Shown piece after piece: positions 9,348 to 18,244 of a DNA stretch of 64,000 bases. Below the pieces are notes generated by a model, which was not told the origin of the DNA, ran no database searches, and saw nothing but the letters and a program-made list of their open reading frames with translations. The stretch is from Silanimonas sp. (GTDB lineage Bacteria; Pseudomonadota; Gammaproteobacteria; Xanthomonadales; Xanthomonadaceae): NCBI RefSeq assembly GCF_027531545.1, contig NZ_JAPZSC010000001.1, positions 534,195-598,194 of the forward strand. Direction: 5' to 3'. The position numbers and the translations under genes are program-made. Position 1 is the first letter of the stretch; each line of letters begins with the position of its first letter.

Positions 9348-10348
9348 CCCCGCGCGCCGTGCTCGCGCTGCTGCGGCAACGCACCCGGTCGGACTTCCGC
9401 CTGGGGGTGTACGTCGTCTTCGGGGCGCTGGCCGTGGTGATCCTGCTGCCCATCGCCTTCGTGCGGCTGGCCCAAGGGGCCACGCTGCACGCGGCCGTGG
9501 ATTTCGCCGTGGTGGCCTTCATCGTGGGCGCCACGGTGCATGCCTGGCGCGGCGGCAACCTCGACCGCCTCGGCATGCTCGTGGCGTTCGCCGTGGCCTC
9601 CGGTGGCTGCATCGTCGCCACCATCAGCCCGGCGGGCTTGTACTGGCTCTACCCCATCGTGATGGCCATCGCTTTCATGGTGCGGCCGCGCGTCTCGATC
9701 CCGCTCTATGCCGGCGTGGTCCTGTGGCTGGTGATCGAAGGTGACGCGCTCGCGCAGACCGGGCAGCCGCTCGCCGCCCTGGCCGCGATCATCGTCAACG
9801 GCGTGTTCGCGATGATCTTCGCGGAACGCACCGGCGAGCGCCGCGTGCAGCTCGAACAGCTGGCGACGCTCGATGCCCTGACCGGCGCCGAGAACCGGCG
9901 CGCGCTGGAAACGGAGCTGGAGATCGCCATCGCCGGCTTCCGCCGAGACGCCCGCCCGGTGGCGCTCGCCGTGCTCGACCTCGACCATTTCAAGACCATC
10001 AACGACCGCTTCGGCCACGACGAAGGCGACCGCGTCCTGCAGCGCTTCGTGCAGCTCGTGCAGGCCTCGGTGCGCCGCACCGATCGCCTCTACCGCTACG
10101 GCGGCGAGGAATTCGTGCTGCTGATGCCGGCGACCGACGAGCTCAGCCTGCAGCTCGCGATGAGCCACTTGCGTTCGCAAATCCGCAACGGCCTGACGGT
10201 GCGCGGCGAGGCAGTGACGGTTTCGATCGGCGGCGCCATCCTGCGCACGGGTGAGAGGCGCGAAGCCTGGTTCGCCCGCGCCGACGACGCCCTGTACCGG
10301 GCGAAGCAAGCCGGACGGAACCGGCTGGAGATCGACGGCGTGGACTGA
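9344..10348 (+). CDS. Membrane diguanylate cyclase (GGEEF), second of a tandem pair
   Basis: 334 residues, starting at ATG 9344 in an ATGA overlap with the preceding cyclase. The two proteins are clear paralogues: same length, same AWRGGNLDR motif between early membrane spans, same domain order. The catalytic domain has DALTGAENRR, DLDHFKTIND (211-220) and GGEEF (253-257), and an RxxD inhibitory site at Arg244-Asp247. It should be an active, product-inhibited cyclic di-GMP synthase. The periplasmic and membrane parts differ most between the two, suggesting a tandem duplication followed by change in the signal sensed. No signal is predictable. Confidence 0.9.
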   Translation: MTPRAVLALLRQRTRSDFRLGVYVVFGALAVVILLPIAFVRLAQGATLHAAVDFAVVAFIVGATVHAWRGGNLDRLGMLVAFAVASGGCIVATISPAGLYWLYPIVMAIAFMVRPRVSIPLYAGVVLWLVIEGDALAQTGQPLAALAAIIVNGVFAMIFAERTGERRVQLEQLATLDALTGAENRRALETELEIAIAGFRRDARPVALAVLDLDHFKTINDRFGHDEGDRVLQRFVQLVQASVRRTDRLYRYGGEEFVLLMPATDELSLQLAMSHLRSQIRNGLTVRGEAVTVSIGGAILRTGERREAWFARADDALYRAKQAGRNRLEIDGVD

Positions 10349-10357
10349 GCCGGGGCC

Positions 10358-12979
10358 TCAGGCGGGCAGGCGGCCGAGCAGTTCCGCCACGTCGCGAGAG
10401 AGCGCCGCGGAGCGCATCGGCGCCAGGGCCGCGATGGCTGCTCCGCGGGCCGCCACCGTCCACCGGGGCAAGCCCTCGAACGCGCCGAGCAGGCGCGCAG
10501 CGACCTGCGGATTGATCGCATCCAAGGCCTGTACCTGCGCCGCGACGAAGCGATAGCCGGCGCCGTCGTCGCGATGGAAGGCCGCCGGGTTCAGCCGCGC
10601 CAGACTGCCGACGATGGCGCGCACGCGGTTTGGATTCGTCGGGTGCCAATAGGGCCCGGCCACCAGCGCCTCGACATCGTCCAGCGCATCGGCGGCGGGC
10701 CGCGTCGCCACGACCGCCAACCATTTGTCGGTGACCAGCGCGTGGTCTGCGAATTCCGCGGCGAAGGCTTCGCGCGCCGGCGCCGCACCTTCGGCCTTGG
10801 CATGCAGCAGGGCGCGCAGCGCGGCCATGCGCTCGGTCATCGATCCAGCATCGGCCCACAGGCGACGCGCGGCTGCACCGCCATCGACCCGGGAAAGCCA
10901 CGCAAGCGCGGCATGACGGAAGCTGCGCGCGGCCATCGCGGCATCGTCGAGCCCGCCACGCGCGGCGGCGCGGAGGGCATCGACGCGCTGCTGCAGCGCC
11001 TCGCGATGGGCCGTGGCAAGCGAGAGGCCCAGTCGTTCGCGGGCGGCGGCGAGCGCGCCCGGATCGACCACGGCAACGGCGTCGGCCAAGGTGTCGAAAT
11101 CCGGCAGCGCCAGGCACTCGGCAACAAAGGCCGGGTGCGCCTGCGTGTCCGCCAGCAGGGCGCCAAGCGCCGCCGACAGCGCGGCCTCCGCGGCATCGAC
11201 ATCACCCAGGCCGTCCACGGATTCGCCCGCGCGTGCGAGCAGCACGTCGAGCGCGAGGTGTTGCAGGGCATCCCATCGTGCGAAGCCGTCGCTCTCGACC
11301 TGCACGATGCGGGCCCGCTCCTCGGGCCGCATCGGCATCCGCAGGCGGATCGGCGCAGCGAAGCCGCGGTTCAATACCGGCAGGGGCTCGGCGTCGAGAC
11401 CCTGCCAGCGCAGCGTGTGCGTGGCGTGGCGCAGCAGCAAACCGCCAGGGATCGGATCGGCGTCATGCGCGTCGGGCGGCGGCAAGGCGCGGCCGTCCGC
11501 GGCATAGAGCGCCAGGCGGAACGGGATCGGCAGCGGCGCCGCATCGGGCACGTTCGCCGGCGGGCGCTGGCGCAGCACCAGCGTGTAGCCGCCCGTCGAA
11601 GGATCGAAGGACCGCTCGACGTCCAGCACGGGCGTGCCGGCCTGCGCATACCAGGCGAGCATGTCGGTGCAGTCGATGCCGGTGGCCGCGCTGTGCGCGG
11701 CGTAGAAGTCTTCCAGCGTGGCACTCCGGCCGTCGTTGTCGGCGAAGTAGCGGTCCATGCCGGCGCGGAAGGCCGCCTCGCCCAAGCGCGAATGCAGCAT
11801 GCGGACGATCTCGGCGCCCTTCTCGTAGATCGTCAGCGTGTAGAAGTTGTTGATCTCGCGGTACTCGGCCGGACGCACCAGATGGGCCAAGGCCCCGGCG
11901 TCTTCGGCGAACTGGCGGGCGCGCAGCAAGCGGACGTCGTCGATGCGCTTCAAGTCGCGCGAGTGCAGGTCGGCGGTGAATTCCTGGTCTCGGAAGACCG
12001 TCAGGCCTTCCTTCAACGATAGCTGGAACCAGTCGCGCAGGGTCACGCGGTTGCCCGACCAGTTGTGGAAGTACTCGTGGCCCACCACCGATTCGATGCC
12101 CATGAAATCGGCATCCGTCGCGGTGCGCTCGTCGGCGAGGATGTAGCGGGCGTTGAAGATGTTCAGGCCCTTGTTCTCCATCGCCCCCATGGTGAAGTCC
12201 TGCGCGGCGACGACGTTGAACACGCCGAGGTCGTAGCAGCGACCGAAGCGCGATTCGTCCCAGCGCAACGCACGCTCGACCGCACCGAGCGCGTAGCGGC
12301 AGGGTTCGGCGTCCTCGCCCTCCACCCAGACGTTCAGCTCGATCGCACGACCATCGGCGCCGGTGATCGCCTTCGACACGCGGGCCATCGGCCCGGCCGC
12401 CAGCGCGAACAGGTAGCAGGGCGTCGGGTGCGGGTTGTGCCATTCGGCCTCGTGGCGGCCGTCGCCGAGATCGCACTCGGCCATGCGATCGCCTCCGGCC
12501 AGCAGCACCGGATACTGCGCACGCTCGGCCCGCAGCGTGGTGCGCCAGCGCGCCTGCACGTCCGGGCGATCGACGAAGAACGTGATGCGCCGGAAGCCCT
12601 CGGCCTCGCATTGGGTCAGCAGAAGGCTGCCGCTGGTGTAGAGCCCTTCGAGGCGGGTGTTGGCGGCCGGATGGACGCGGACGCGCGTGCGCAGCGTGCA
12701 GGCCGCGAGGCCGCGCGCCGCATGCACGGTCAGCCCCGACCCGTCCTGCGCGAAGTCCTCCGCGGCCAAGGCGCGACCGTCGAGCTCGATGGCCAGCAGC
12801 TCGAGGTCCTCGCCGTCGAGCCGCAGGGTCGCACCGGGGTCATCGCAACGCAGCGCCAGCGTCGCCTCGACCGCGCTCGATTCGCGTTCAAGATCGAACA
12901 CCAGCGCGACGTCGGTGATGGTCCATGCCGGCGGGCAGTAGTCGGCGAGGCGGATCGGCGGCGAGGCGGTGTCGGACAT
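10358..12979 (-). CDS. pepN: Aminopeptidase N (M1 family)
   Basis: 873 residues (E. coli PepN is 870) from the ATG at 12977-12979; the frame stays open upstream but that part is not PepN-like. The exopeptidase motif GAMEN is at 265-269 and the zinc site HEYFHNW begins at His301 (His301, Glu302, His305) with Glu324 as third ligand, the spacing normal for M1 enzymes. The all-alpha C-terminal domain runs to the end. It is a cytosolic zinc enzyme that removes N-terminal residues from peptides in the last steps of protein turnover. It stands alone, converging on the second cyclase (9-base gap) and divergent from the threonine dehydratase-like gene across 117 bases. Confidence 0.96.
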   Translation of the reverse strand: MSDTASPPIRLADYCPPAWTITDVALVFDLERESSAVEATLALRCDDPGATLRLDGEDLELLAIELDGRALAAEDFAQDGSGLTVHAARGLAACTLRTRVRVHPAANTRLEGLYTSGSLLLTQCEAEGFRRITFFVDRPDVQARWRTTLRAERAQYPVLLAGGDRMAECDLGDGRHEAEWHNPHPTPCYLFALAAGPMARVSKAITGADGRAIELNVWVEGEDAEPCRYALGAVERALRWDESRFGRCYDLGVFNVVAAQDFTMGAMENKGLNIFNARYILADERTATDADFMGIESVVGHEYFHNWSGNRVTLRDWFQLSLKEGLTVFRDQEFTADLHSRDLKRIDDVRLLRARQFAEDAGALAHLVRPAEYREINNFYTLTIYEKGAEIVRMLHSRLGEAAFRAGMDRYFADNDGRSATLEDFYAAHSAATGIDCTDMLAWYAQAGTPVLDVERSFDPSTGGYTLVLRQRPPANVPDAAPLPIPFRLALYAADGRALPPPDAHDADPIPGGLLLRHATHTLRWQGLDAEPLPVLNRGFAAPIRLRMPMRPEERARIVQVESDGFARWDALQHLALDVLLARAGESVDGLGDVDAAEAALSAALGALLADTQAHPAFVAECLALPDFDTLADAVAVVDPGALAAARERLGLSLATAHREALQQRVDALRAAARGGLDDAAMAARSFRHAALAWLSRVDGGAAARRLWADAGSMTERMAALRALLHAKAEGAAPAREAFAAEFADHALVTDKWLAVVATRPAADALDDVEALVAGPYWHPTNPNRVRAIVGSLARLNPAAFHRDDGAGYRFVAAQVQALDAINPQVAARLLGAFEGLPRWTVAARGAAIAALAPMRSAALSRDVAELLGRLPA

Positions 12980-13096
12980 CAGGGCGTGGTGATAGCGGGG
13001 CCGCGCAGCATAGCCCTCGCCGCCGGTGGGCGACGTATCCACGACTGGATTTGCGGACCGGACCGCGACAATCGGACACCCGGGCATACTTCCCCC

Positions 13097-14143
13097 ATGA
13101 ACGCCGACGCCCCTCCCGTCGCTGCGCGCCGTCTCCAGCGCGACGACACGCCCACTCTCGACGACGTCCGTGACGCCGCGGCTCGCATCGCCGGCATCGC
13201 CCACGTCACGCCGGTACTGCGCTCGCGCTCGCTCGACGAACTCGCCAGCTGCCAGCTGTTCTTCAAGGCCGAGAACCTGCAACGCGCCGGGGCCTTCAAG
13301 TTCCGCGGTGCCGCCAATGCAGTGTTCTCGCTGACACCCGAACAAGCCGCGCGCGGCGTGGTGACGCAGAGCTCCGGCAACCACGGCGCCGCCGTCGCCC
13401 TGGCCTGCCGGCTGCGCGGCATCGCCTGCACCGTCGTCGTGCCGGGCGCGGCGCCTCGAATCAAGCGCGAGGCCATCGCCCGCAACGGCGCGCGCATCGT
13501 CGATTGCGAGGTCGCGCAGTCCGCGCGCAACGAGGCCACGGCGCGCGTGCTCGCCGAGACCGGCGGCGAACTCGTGCATCCCTACAACGACGCGCGGGTC
13601 ATCGCCGGGCAGGGCACGGCCACGCTGGAGCTGCTGCACCAGGCCTGCCGTCGCGGCAAGTCGCGCGATGCCACGCCGGCGCTCGACGTCGTGATGGCGC
13701 CGCTGTCCGGTGGCGGCCTGATGAGCGGCACGGCCATCGCTGCGAAGGGCATCGACCCGCGCATCCTCGCCATCGCCGCCGAGCCCGAGGGCGCGCGCGA
13801 CGGCCACGACTCGCTGAAGTCCGGCGCCCGGATCACCGGCCGCACGGCGAATACCATCAGCGATGGCCTGCGCGCCGAACTGGGGCCGCTGACCTTCGAC
13901 ATCCTGCGCGAGCACTGCGACGACGTGCTGCTGGTCGACGATGCCGAAACCGTCGCCGCCATGCGCCTCGTGTGGGAGCGCCTGAAGATCGTCATCGAGC
14001 CCAGTTGCGCCGTGCCGCTCGCCGCGGTGCTCAAGTACCGCGAACGCTTCGCCGGCTTGCGCGTCGGGATCAACCTCTCCGGTGGCAACGTCGATCTCGA
14101 CGCCCTGCCCGCCCTCCTCGCCCTCGCCCCGCCCAACGCATGA
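13097..14143 (+). CDS. PLP-dependent threonine dehydratase / serine racemase family enzyme
   Basis: 348 residues, fold-type II PLP enzyme. The Schiff-base lysine is Lys68 in AFKFRGA, the cofactor-binding SSGNHG is at 92-97, and a glycine-rich phosphate loop SGGGLMSG follows near 200. The length and lack of a C-terminal ACT domain match catabolic threonine dehydratase or serine racemase, not biosynthetic IlvA. It would deaminate threonine or serine to 2-oxo acids, or racemise serine; sequence alone does not separate these. The frame is open to the left, but only the ATG at 13097 gives a normal N-terminus. It overlaps the next gene by 4 bases (ATGA). Confidence 0.88.
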   Translation: MNADAPPVAARRLQRDDTPTLDDVRDAAARIAGIAHVTPVLRSRSLDELASCQLFFKAENLQRAGAFKFRGAANAVFSLTPEQAARGVVTQSSGNHGAAVALACRLRGIACTVVVPGAAPRIKREAIARNGARIVDCEVAQSARNEATARVLAETGGELVHPYNDARVIAGQGTATLELLHQACRRGKSRDATPALDVVMAPLSGGGLMSGTAIAAKGIDPRILAIAAEPEGARDGHDSLKSGARITGRTANTISDGLRAELGPLTFDILREHCDDVLLVDDAETVAAMRLVWERLKIVIEPSCAVPLAAVLKYRERFAGLRVGINLSGGNVDLDALPALLALAPPNA

Positions 14144-14553
14144 ACGCCCACGACGCCACCCTCGCCCTCGTCACCCGCTACTACGCCGCGTTCAACGCCG
14201 GCGATCGCGAGGCCATGCTCGCCTGCCTCGCCGACGACGTGGTCCACGACCTGAACCAGGGCCCGCGCGAGCACGGCAAAGCCGCGTTCCGCACCTTCAT
14301 GGCGCGCATGGACCGCTGCTACCGCGAACGCCTCGAAGGCCTCCGCTTCCTCGCCTCGCCGGACGGCACGCACACCGCCGCCGAGTACGAGGTGCACGGC
14401 GAGTACCTCGCCGACGACGAGGGCCTGCCGCCCGCGAAGGGCCAGCGCTACGTGCTGCCGGGCGGCGCATTCTTCGATGTGCGCGATGGGCGCATCACGC
14501 GCGTCACGAACACGTACAACCTCGAGGACTGGATCCGCCAGGTGGCGGGCTGA
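14140..14553 (+). CDS. Ketosteroid isomerase-related (SnoaL/NTF2-like) protein
   Basis: 137 residues, a single alpha+beta NTF2-like domain. It opens with YYAAFNAGDREAMLACLADDV, the usual first helix and strand of the SnoaL/KSI group, and ends with ITRVTNTYNLEDWI, typical of the ketosteroid isomerase-related subgroup widespread in Proteobacteria. No catalytic function can be assigned. Translational coupling to the PLP enzyme (ATGA overlap at 14140) suggests co-expression, perhaps a shared small-molecule pathway, which is inference. Confidence 0.8.
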   Translation: MNAHDATLALVTRYYAAFNAGDREAMLACLADDVVHDLNQGPREHGKAAFRTFMARMDRCYRERLEGLRFLASPDGTHTAAEYEVHGEYLADDEGLPPAKGQRYVLPGGAFFDVRDGRITRVTNTYNLEDWIRQVAG

Positions 14554-14642
14554 GCGCCGGGCCGCGGCCCGCGCGACGATCCACGACGCGACCGCCGTAT
14601 GCTGGCAGCACGGGTGACCGCCGTACTGAAGAGGGCCTTCTG

Positions 14643-15014
14643 ATGCGCATTCTCCTTCCGATCGTGAGCGTACTGCTGGTGGCGATGCTCAGCGCCTGCG
14701 CGAAGCCACTCCCCGCCGATCGCGCCGACTACGCCGGCGACTGGCGCGGCAATGGAGTGTCGCTACTCATCACGCCGGAAGGGCAGGTCGTCTACCACCG
14801 CCAAGACGGCGGCTCAACGGTTTCGATCGACGCGCCGCTCAAGGCCTTCGATGGCGACGACTTCGAAGTGGGCGTCGGCCCGCTGGTGACCCGCTTCGAC
14901 GTCGGCCAGCCGCCGACCGAGTCCGACGGCGAATGGACCATGGAAGTGGATGGCCGCATGTTGCGCCGCGAGGACGGCGAGTCCCCGAAGTCCAAGGGCG
15001 AGCTCAAGGCATGA
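14643..15014 (+). CDS. Small predicted lipoprotein
   Basis: 123 residues. The N-terminus is a lipoprotein signal: MRILL, a hydrophobic stretch, then LSAC as lipobox with Cys19 as the likely lipid-anchored residue. The mature part is short, beta-rich and acidic, with YAGDWRGNGVSLLI near the start, recalling small lipocalin-like or heme/lipid-handling folds, but I do not recognise a family. It is 89 bases after the preceding gene and overlaps the VOC gene by 4 bases. Confidence 0.7.
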   Translation: MRILLPIVSVLLVAMLSACAKPLPADRADYAGDWRGNGVSLLITPEGQVVYHRQDGGSTVSIDAPLKAFDGDDFEVGVGPLVTRFDVGQPPTESDGEWTMEVDGRMLRREDGESPKSKGELKA

Positions 15015-15388
15015 CGCGGACGCAGACGGTCATCCCACAGCTGCGCATGACCGATGCGGAACGCAGCCTGCGCTTCTACATCGAAGGCCTCGGCTTTGCC
15101 GAGGACTGGCGCCACCAGTTCGAACCGGGCCTGCCGCTGTTCGTGCAGCTCACTCGCGCCGGCCAGACCATCTTCCTGAGCGGCCACGCCGGCGATGGCA
15201 ACGTCGGCGGCGCGGTGTTCTTCATCGTCCCGGACGTCGATGCCGTGTACCGCGCCCTGCCGGACTGGCTGGCCCTGCACGTGTCACCACCCGCCGAGAT
15301 GCCCTGGGGCACGCGCGAGATGGCGATGATGGACCCGGACGGAAATCGACTGCGGTTCGCGACCTACGCGGACGAATCGGCCACCTGA
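15011..15388 (+). CDS. VOC (glyoxalase/bleomycin-resistance-like) protein
   Basis: 125 residues, one vicinal-oxygen-chelate unit: two beta-alpha-beta-beta-beta modules, with AERSLRFYIEGLGF at the first helix-strand turn and MMDPDGNRLRF near the C-terminus, both family signatures. Such proteins act as homodimers in metal-dependent isomerase, dioxygenase or drug-binding roles; no substrate is suggested here. The start ATG overlaps the lipoprotein stop (ATGA). The gene is convergent with bioC, leaving a 3-base gap. Confidence 0.82.
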   Translation: MTRTQTVIPQLRMTDAERSLRFYIEGLGFAEDWRHQFEPGLPLFVQLTRAGQTIFLSGHAGDGNVGGAVFFIVPDVDAVYRALPDWLALHVSPPAEMPWGTREMAMMDPDGNRLRFATYADESAT

Positions 15389-15391
15389 GCG

Positions 15392-16267
15392 TCATCGCTT
15401 CCGGATCGTCAGCTTCTCCACCGGGAAGGTGGCGATGTCGGCGCCGCCCTCGCGGCGCGCGGCGCCCGGCGGCGGCGCCCAGGCCATGGCGGTGACGACT
15501 TCCCAGGTGCTCGGCAGCACGCCGTCGCGGCGCAACGCCTCGTAAGCAGCGGCGACGGCGCGATGCCGCCCGCGACCGCTCAAGCCACGAGGACGATCGC
15601 CGCGCGCGTCGGTGGCGCCGATCGCCTTGAGCTCGCGCATCAGCGCCGTGGTGTCGGGATAGGTGAGCGTGTACGCGTCACGCTCGATCACCGGGTTCTT
15701 GAAGCCCTGCGCCACCAGCGCATCGCCCACCTGCTGGATCGCCGCGAAAGGCGAGAGCGGCGGCTCGATGCCGGCCTGCGCGTAAGCCTCGCGCAGTTCG
15801 ACCAGCGTGTCCGGGCCGAAGGTGCTGAACACCAGCAGGCCGCCTTCGCGCATCACGCGGCGAAGCTCACCCAGTGCCTTCGGAAGGTCGGCCACCCATT
15901 GCAGGCAGAGGCTGGAGAAGACGAGATCGAAGGCCGCATCGGCGAACGGCAGCGCCTGCGCATCGCCCTGCACGGCATGGATCGGCCGCCAGAAGCGCGA
16001 CTTCGACCGCGCCTCGCGCAGCATCGGCAGGGCGAGGTCCATGGCGACGACGTCGCTCTTGCGGCCCCACTTCGCCTTCAACGCCGCGGCGGCGCTGCCG
16101 GGGCCACTGCCAAGATCGAGCACGCGCGCCGGCACGCGGTCGTCGAGGTAACCCAGCTGCTCGAGCAGGCGCGATTCCACCTCCCGCTGCAGCGCGGCGG
16201 CTTGGGTGTAGGTGGTGGCCGCGCGCCCGAAGGCGCGGCGAACGGCGCGGGGATCGAAGACGCTCAT
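15392..16267 (-). CDS. bioC: Malonyl-ACP O-methyltransferase BioC
   Basis: 291 residues, class I SAM methyltransferase. Motif I is DLGSGPG (51-57), preceded by the BioC-type FDPRAVRRAFGRAATTYTQAA opening, with SLCLQWVADLPKAL downstream, the BioC form of the post-IV region. It methylates malonyl-ACP so that the fatty-acid machinery can build the pimeloyl chain of biotin. It is the last gene of a bioB-bioF-bioH-bioC run and overlaps bioH by 4 bases. The genes bioA and bioD are not in the window. Confidence 0.92.
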   Translation of the reverse strand: MSVFDPRAVRRAFGRAATTYTQAAALQREVESRLLEQLGYLDDRVPARVLDLGSGPGSAAAALKAKWGRKSDVVAMDLALPMLREARSKSRFWRPIHAVQGDAQALPFADAAFDLVFSSLCLQWVADLPKALGELRRVMREGGLLVFSTFGPDTLVELREAYAQAGIEPPLSPFAAIQQVGDALVAQGFKNPVIERDAYTLTYPDTTALMRELKAIGATDARGDRPRGLSGRGRHRAVAAAYEALRRDGVLPSTWEVVTAMAWAPPPGAARREGGADIATFPVEKLTIRKR

Positions 16268-17055
16268 GGCGTGCAGGATGACGCGAAGGCCGTGAGCGCT
16301 TCGGCGACGGCCTTCGGATCGGTGAGGAAAGGCGCGTGGCCGGCGTGGTCGTAGTGCTGGAAGCGCGAGCGCGGCGCGAGTGCCGCGGCGGCCTGCATCG
16401 CCTGCGGGCTGACGAGACGATCGCGGCGGCCGGCGATCCACAGGCTGGGCATGGCGAGGCCCGGAAGCGCGGCGCGAAGATCGCTGTCGTGCAGCAGGCC
16501 CAAGCCCTCCTGCAGGGCGCGCGGTGCCGGTTCGCCACGGGCGTAGACGGCGTCACGCAGATAGCGCAGCTCCTCGCGCAGATGCGCCGAGCCTTGGACC
16601 TCGAGCATCAGAAAACGGTCGAGCGTGCCGCGGTAATCGCGGCCGAGCTCTTCGCCGAAGAGTTCGAACACGCGCGGGTCCATGCCGGCCGGCCAATCAG
16701 TGCCCTGCACGAAGCGTGGGCTCGCCGCGAGCATCGCCAAGCCACGCACGCGATCGGGATGCCGCGCCGCCAGGGCCGTGGCGACCAGCCCGCCGAGCGA
16801 CCAGCCGACCACCAACGCGTGCTTCGACGACTGGGCGTCGATGAGCGCCGCCAAGGCATCGGCCACCGGGTCCAGCCCCAAAGGCAGGGCGCTGTCACGG
16901 CTGCCGCCGTGGCCGGGCAGGTCGACGGTGATGACGTTGAATGCCGCTTCGAGCGCGCGGACGAGCGGCGCGAACACGCCGCCGTGCATCGCCCAGCCAT
17001 GCACCAACAGGAGCGCCGGGCCCTGCCCGGTGCTTTCGACATGCAGCGCGCTCAT
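16264..17055 (-). CDS. bioH: Pimeloyl-ACP methyl ester carboxylesterase BioH
   Basis: 263 residues, alpha/beta hydrolase. The oxyanion region LLVHGWAMHG is at 16-25 and the nucleophile elbow GWSLGG puts the catalytic serine at 86; a late GRRDRLVSP (Asp) and HAGHAPF (His) complete the triad. BioH removes the methyl group added by BioC once the pimeloyl chain is finished. Position between bioF and bioC, with 4-base overlaps on both sides, makes this assignment much safer than fold alone. Confidence 0.93.
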   Translation of the reverse strand: MSALHVESTGQGPALLLVHGWAMHGGVFAPLVRALEAAFNVITVDLPGHGGSRDSALPLGLDPVADALAALIDAQSSKHALVVGWSLGGLVATALAARHPDRVRGLAMLAASPRFVQGTDWPAGMDPRVFELFGEELGRDYRGTLDRFLMLEVQGSAHLREELRYLRDAVYARGEPAPRALQEGLGLLHDSDLRAALPGLAMPSLWIAGRRDRLVSPQAMQAAAALAPRSRFQHYDHAGHAPFLTDPKAVAEALTAFASSCTP

Positions 17056-18239
17056 GCCCCGGTGTCGATGTCTTCGAGGCAGGAGGCCAGCACGTCGACG
17101 AGGGCGTCGACCTCGATCTCGGTGTGCGCGGCGGTGAGCGTGATGCGCAGGCGGGCCTTGCCATCGGGCACGGTCGGCGGTCGGATCGGCGCCACCCAGA
17201 AGCCCTGCTGCTCCAACACGCGGGCCACGGCCAGCGCGCGGGAGTTGCCGCCCAGCACCAGCGGCTGGATCGGCGTATTCGATTCCAGCACCGGCAGGCC
17301 GTGGCGCAACGCACCGCGCCGGAAACGCGCCACCAGCGAGGCCAGCTTGGCGCGCCGCCAGCCCTGGGTACGCAGCGCTTCGAGGTTCGCCGACATGGCC
17401 GCGGCCAGCGCCGGTGCACCGGCCGTGCTGAACACGTAGGGCCGCGCGCTCTGCAACAGGTGCTCGATGAGGGGCGTGCCGCCGAACACCAGCGCACCCT
17501 GCCCGCCAAAGGCCTTGCCGAGCGGTGCGACCAGCACCGGCACGTCGCGCGCCGAGAGGCCCGCCGCCGCGCAGGCACCGCGGCCCTCCGGCCCCATCAC
17601 GCCCACGCCGTGAGCCTCGTCGACGACGAACAGCGCGTGCTCGCCGGTGGCCGCCAGCGCGAGTTCGCGCAGCGGCGCGACATCGCCATCCATGCTGAAC
17701 ACCGAATCGGTGGCGAGCACCGCCGCCGCCTCGGGCATCGACTGCAGCTGGCGCAATGCGCCGCCGAAATCACGGTGCGGATAGCGCTTCAGCTCCGCGC
17801 CGGCGAGGCGCGCGCCATCGAGCAGGCAGGCATGGTTGAGCTTGTCCTGCACGCAGAGATCGCCGCCGTCCAGCAGGGCCTGCAGCACGGCGAGATTCGC
17901 CGTGTAGCCGCTGGGGAAGTAGAGCGCGCGCTCGTAGCCCATCCACTCCGCGGCCTCGCGCTCGAAACGCGCGTGCAGCACATGGTGGCCGCTGACGAGG
18001 GCCGAAGCGCCGCTGCCGACGCCGTGCCACGCGGCCGCCTCCTGCAGCGCGCTGACGGCGTCGAGCGAACCGGCGAGGCCGAGGTAATCGTTGCTGCAGA
18101 AGTTGATCAGCGGCTGGCCGTCGACCACCACGTGCACCCCCTCGACGCGCTCGACCACGCGGCGACGACGCAGCGCGTCGCTGCGCGCGCGGCTGGCTTG
18201 CGCGACGGCGAGGCGTTCGCTCCAGCGGGGTCGCGACAT
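17052..18239 (-). CDS. bioF: 8-amino-7-oxononanoate synthase BioF
   Basis: 395 residues, alpha-oxoamine synthase family (PLP fold type I). Visible are INFCSNDYLGLA near 45, FVVDEAHGVGVMG (PLP-contacting Asp and His) and the Schiff-base lysine in APLGKAFGGQGA. It condenses pimeloyl-ACP with alanine to start the biotin rings. The start ATG at 18237-18239 lies 5 bases after the bioB stop, so it is in the same transcript. Confidence 0.95.
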   Translation of the reverse strand: MSRPRWSERLAVAQASRARSDALRRRRVVERVEGVHVVVDGQPLINFCSNDYLGLAGSLDAVSALQEAAAWHGVGSGASALVSGHHVLHARFEREAAEWMGYERALYFPSGYTANLAVLQALLDGGDLCVQDKLNHACLLDGARLAGAELKRYPHRDFGGALRQLQSMPEAAAVLATDSVFSMDGDVAPLRELALAATGEHALFVVDEAHGVGVMGPEGRGACAAAGLSARDVPVLVAPLGKAFGGQGALVFGGTPLIEHLLQSARPYVFSTAGAPALAAAMSANLEALRTQGWRRAKLASLVARFRRGALRHGLPVLESNTPIQPLVLGGNSRALAVARVLEQQGFWVAPIRPPTVPDGKARLRITLTAAHTEIEVDALVDVLASCLEDIDTGA

Positions 18240-18244
18240 GCGGC

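Noticed and set aside
10574..12022. 482-codon plus-strand frame opposite pepN
   Set aside because: No recognisable domain; pepN is complete on the other strand with GAMEN and HExxH.
12980..13915. N-terminal extension of the pepN frame to 13915
   Set aside because: The extra residues have no M1 aminopeptidase character and overlap the real plus-strand PLP enzyme gene; ATG 12979 gives the normal PepN length.
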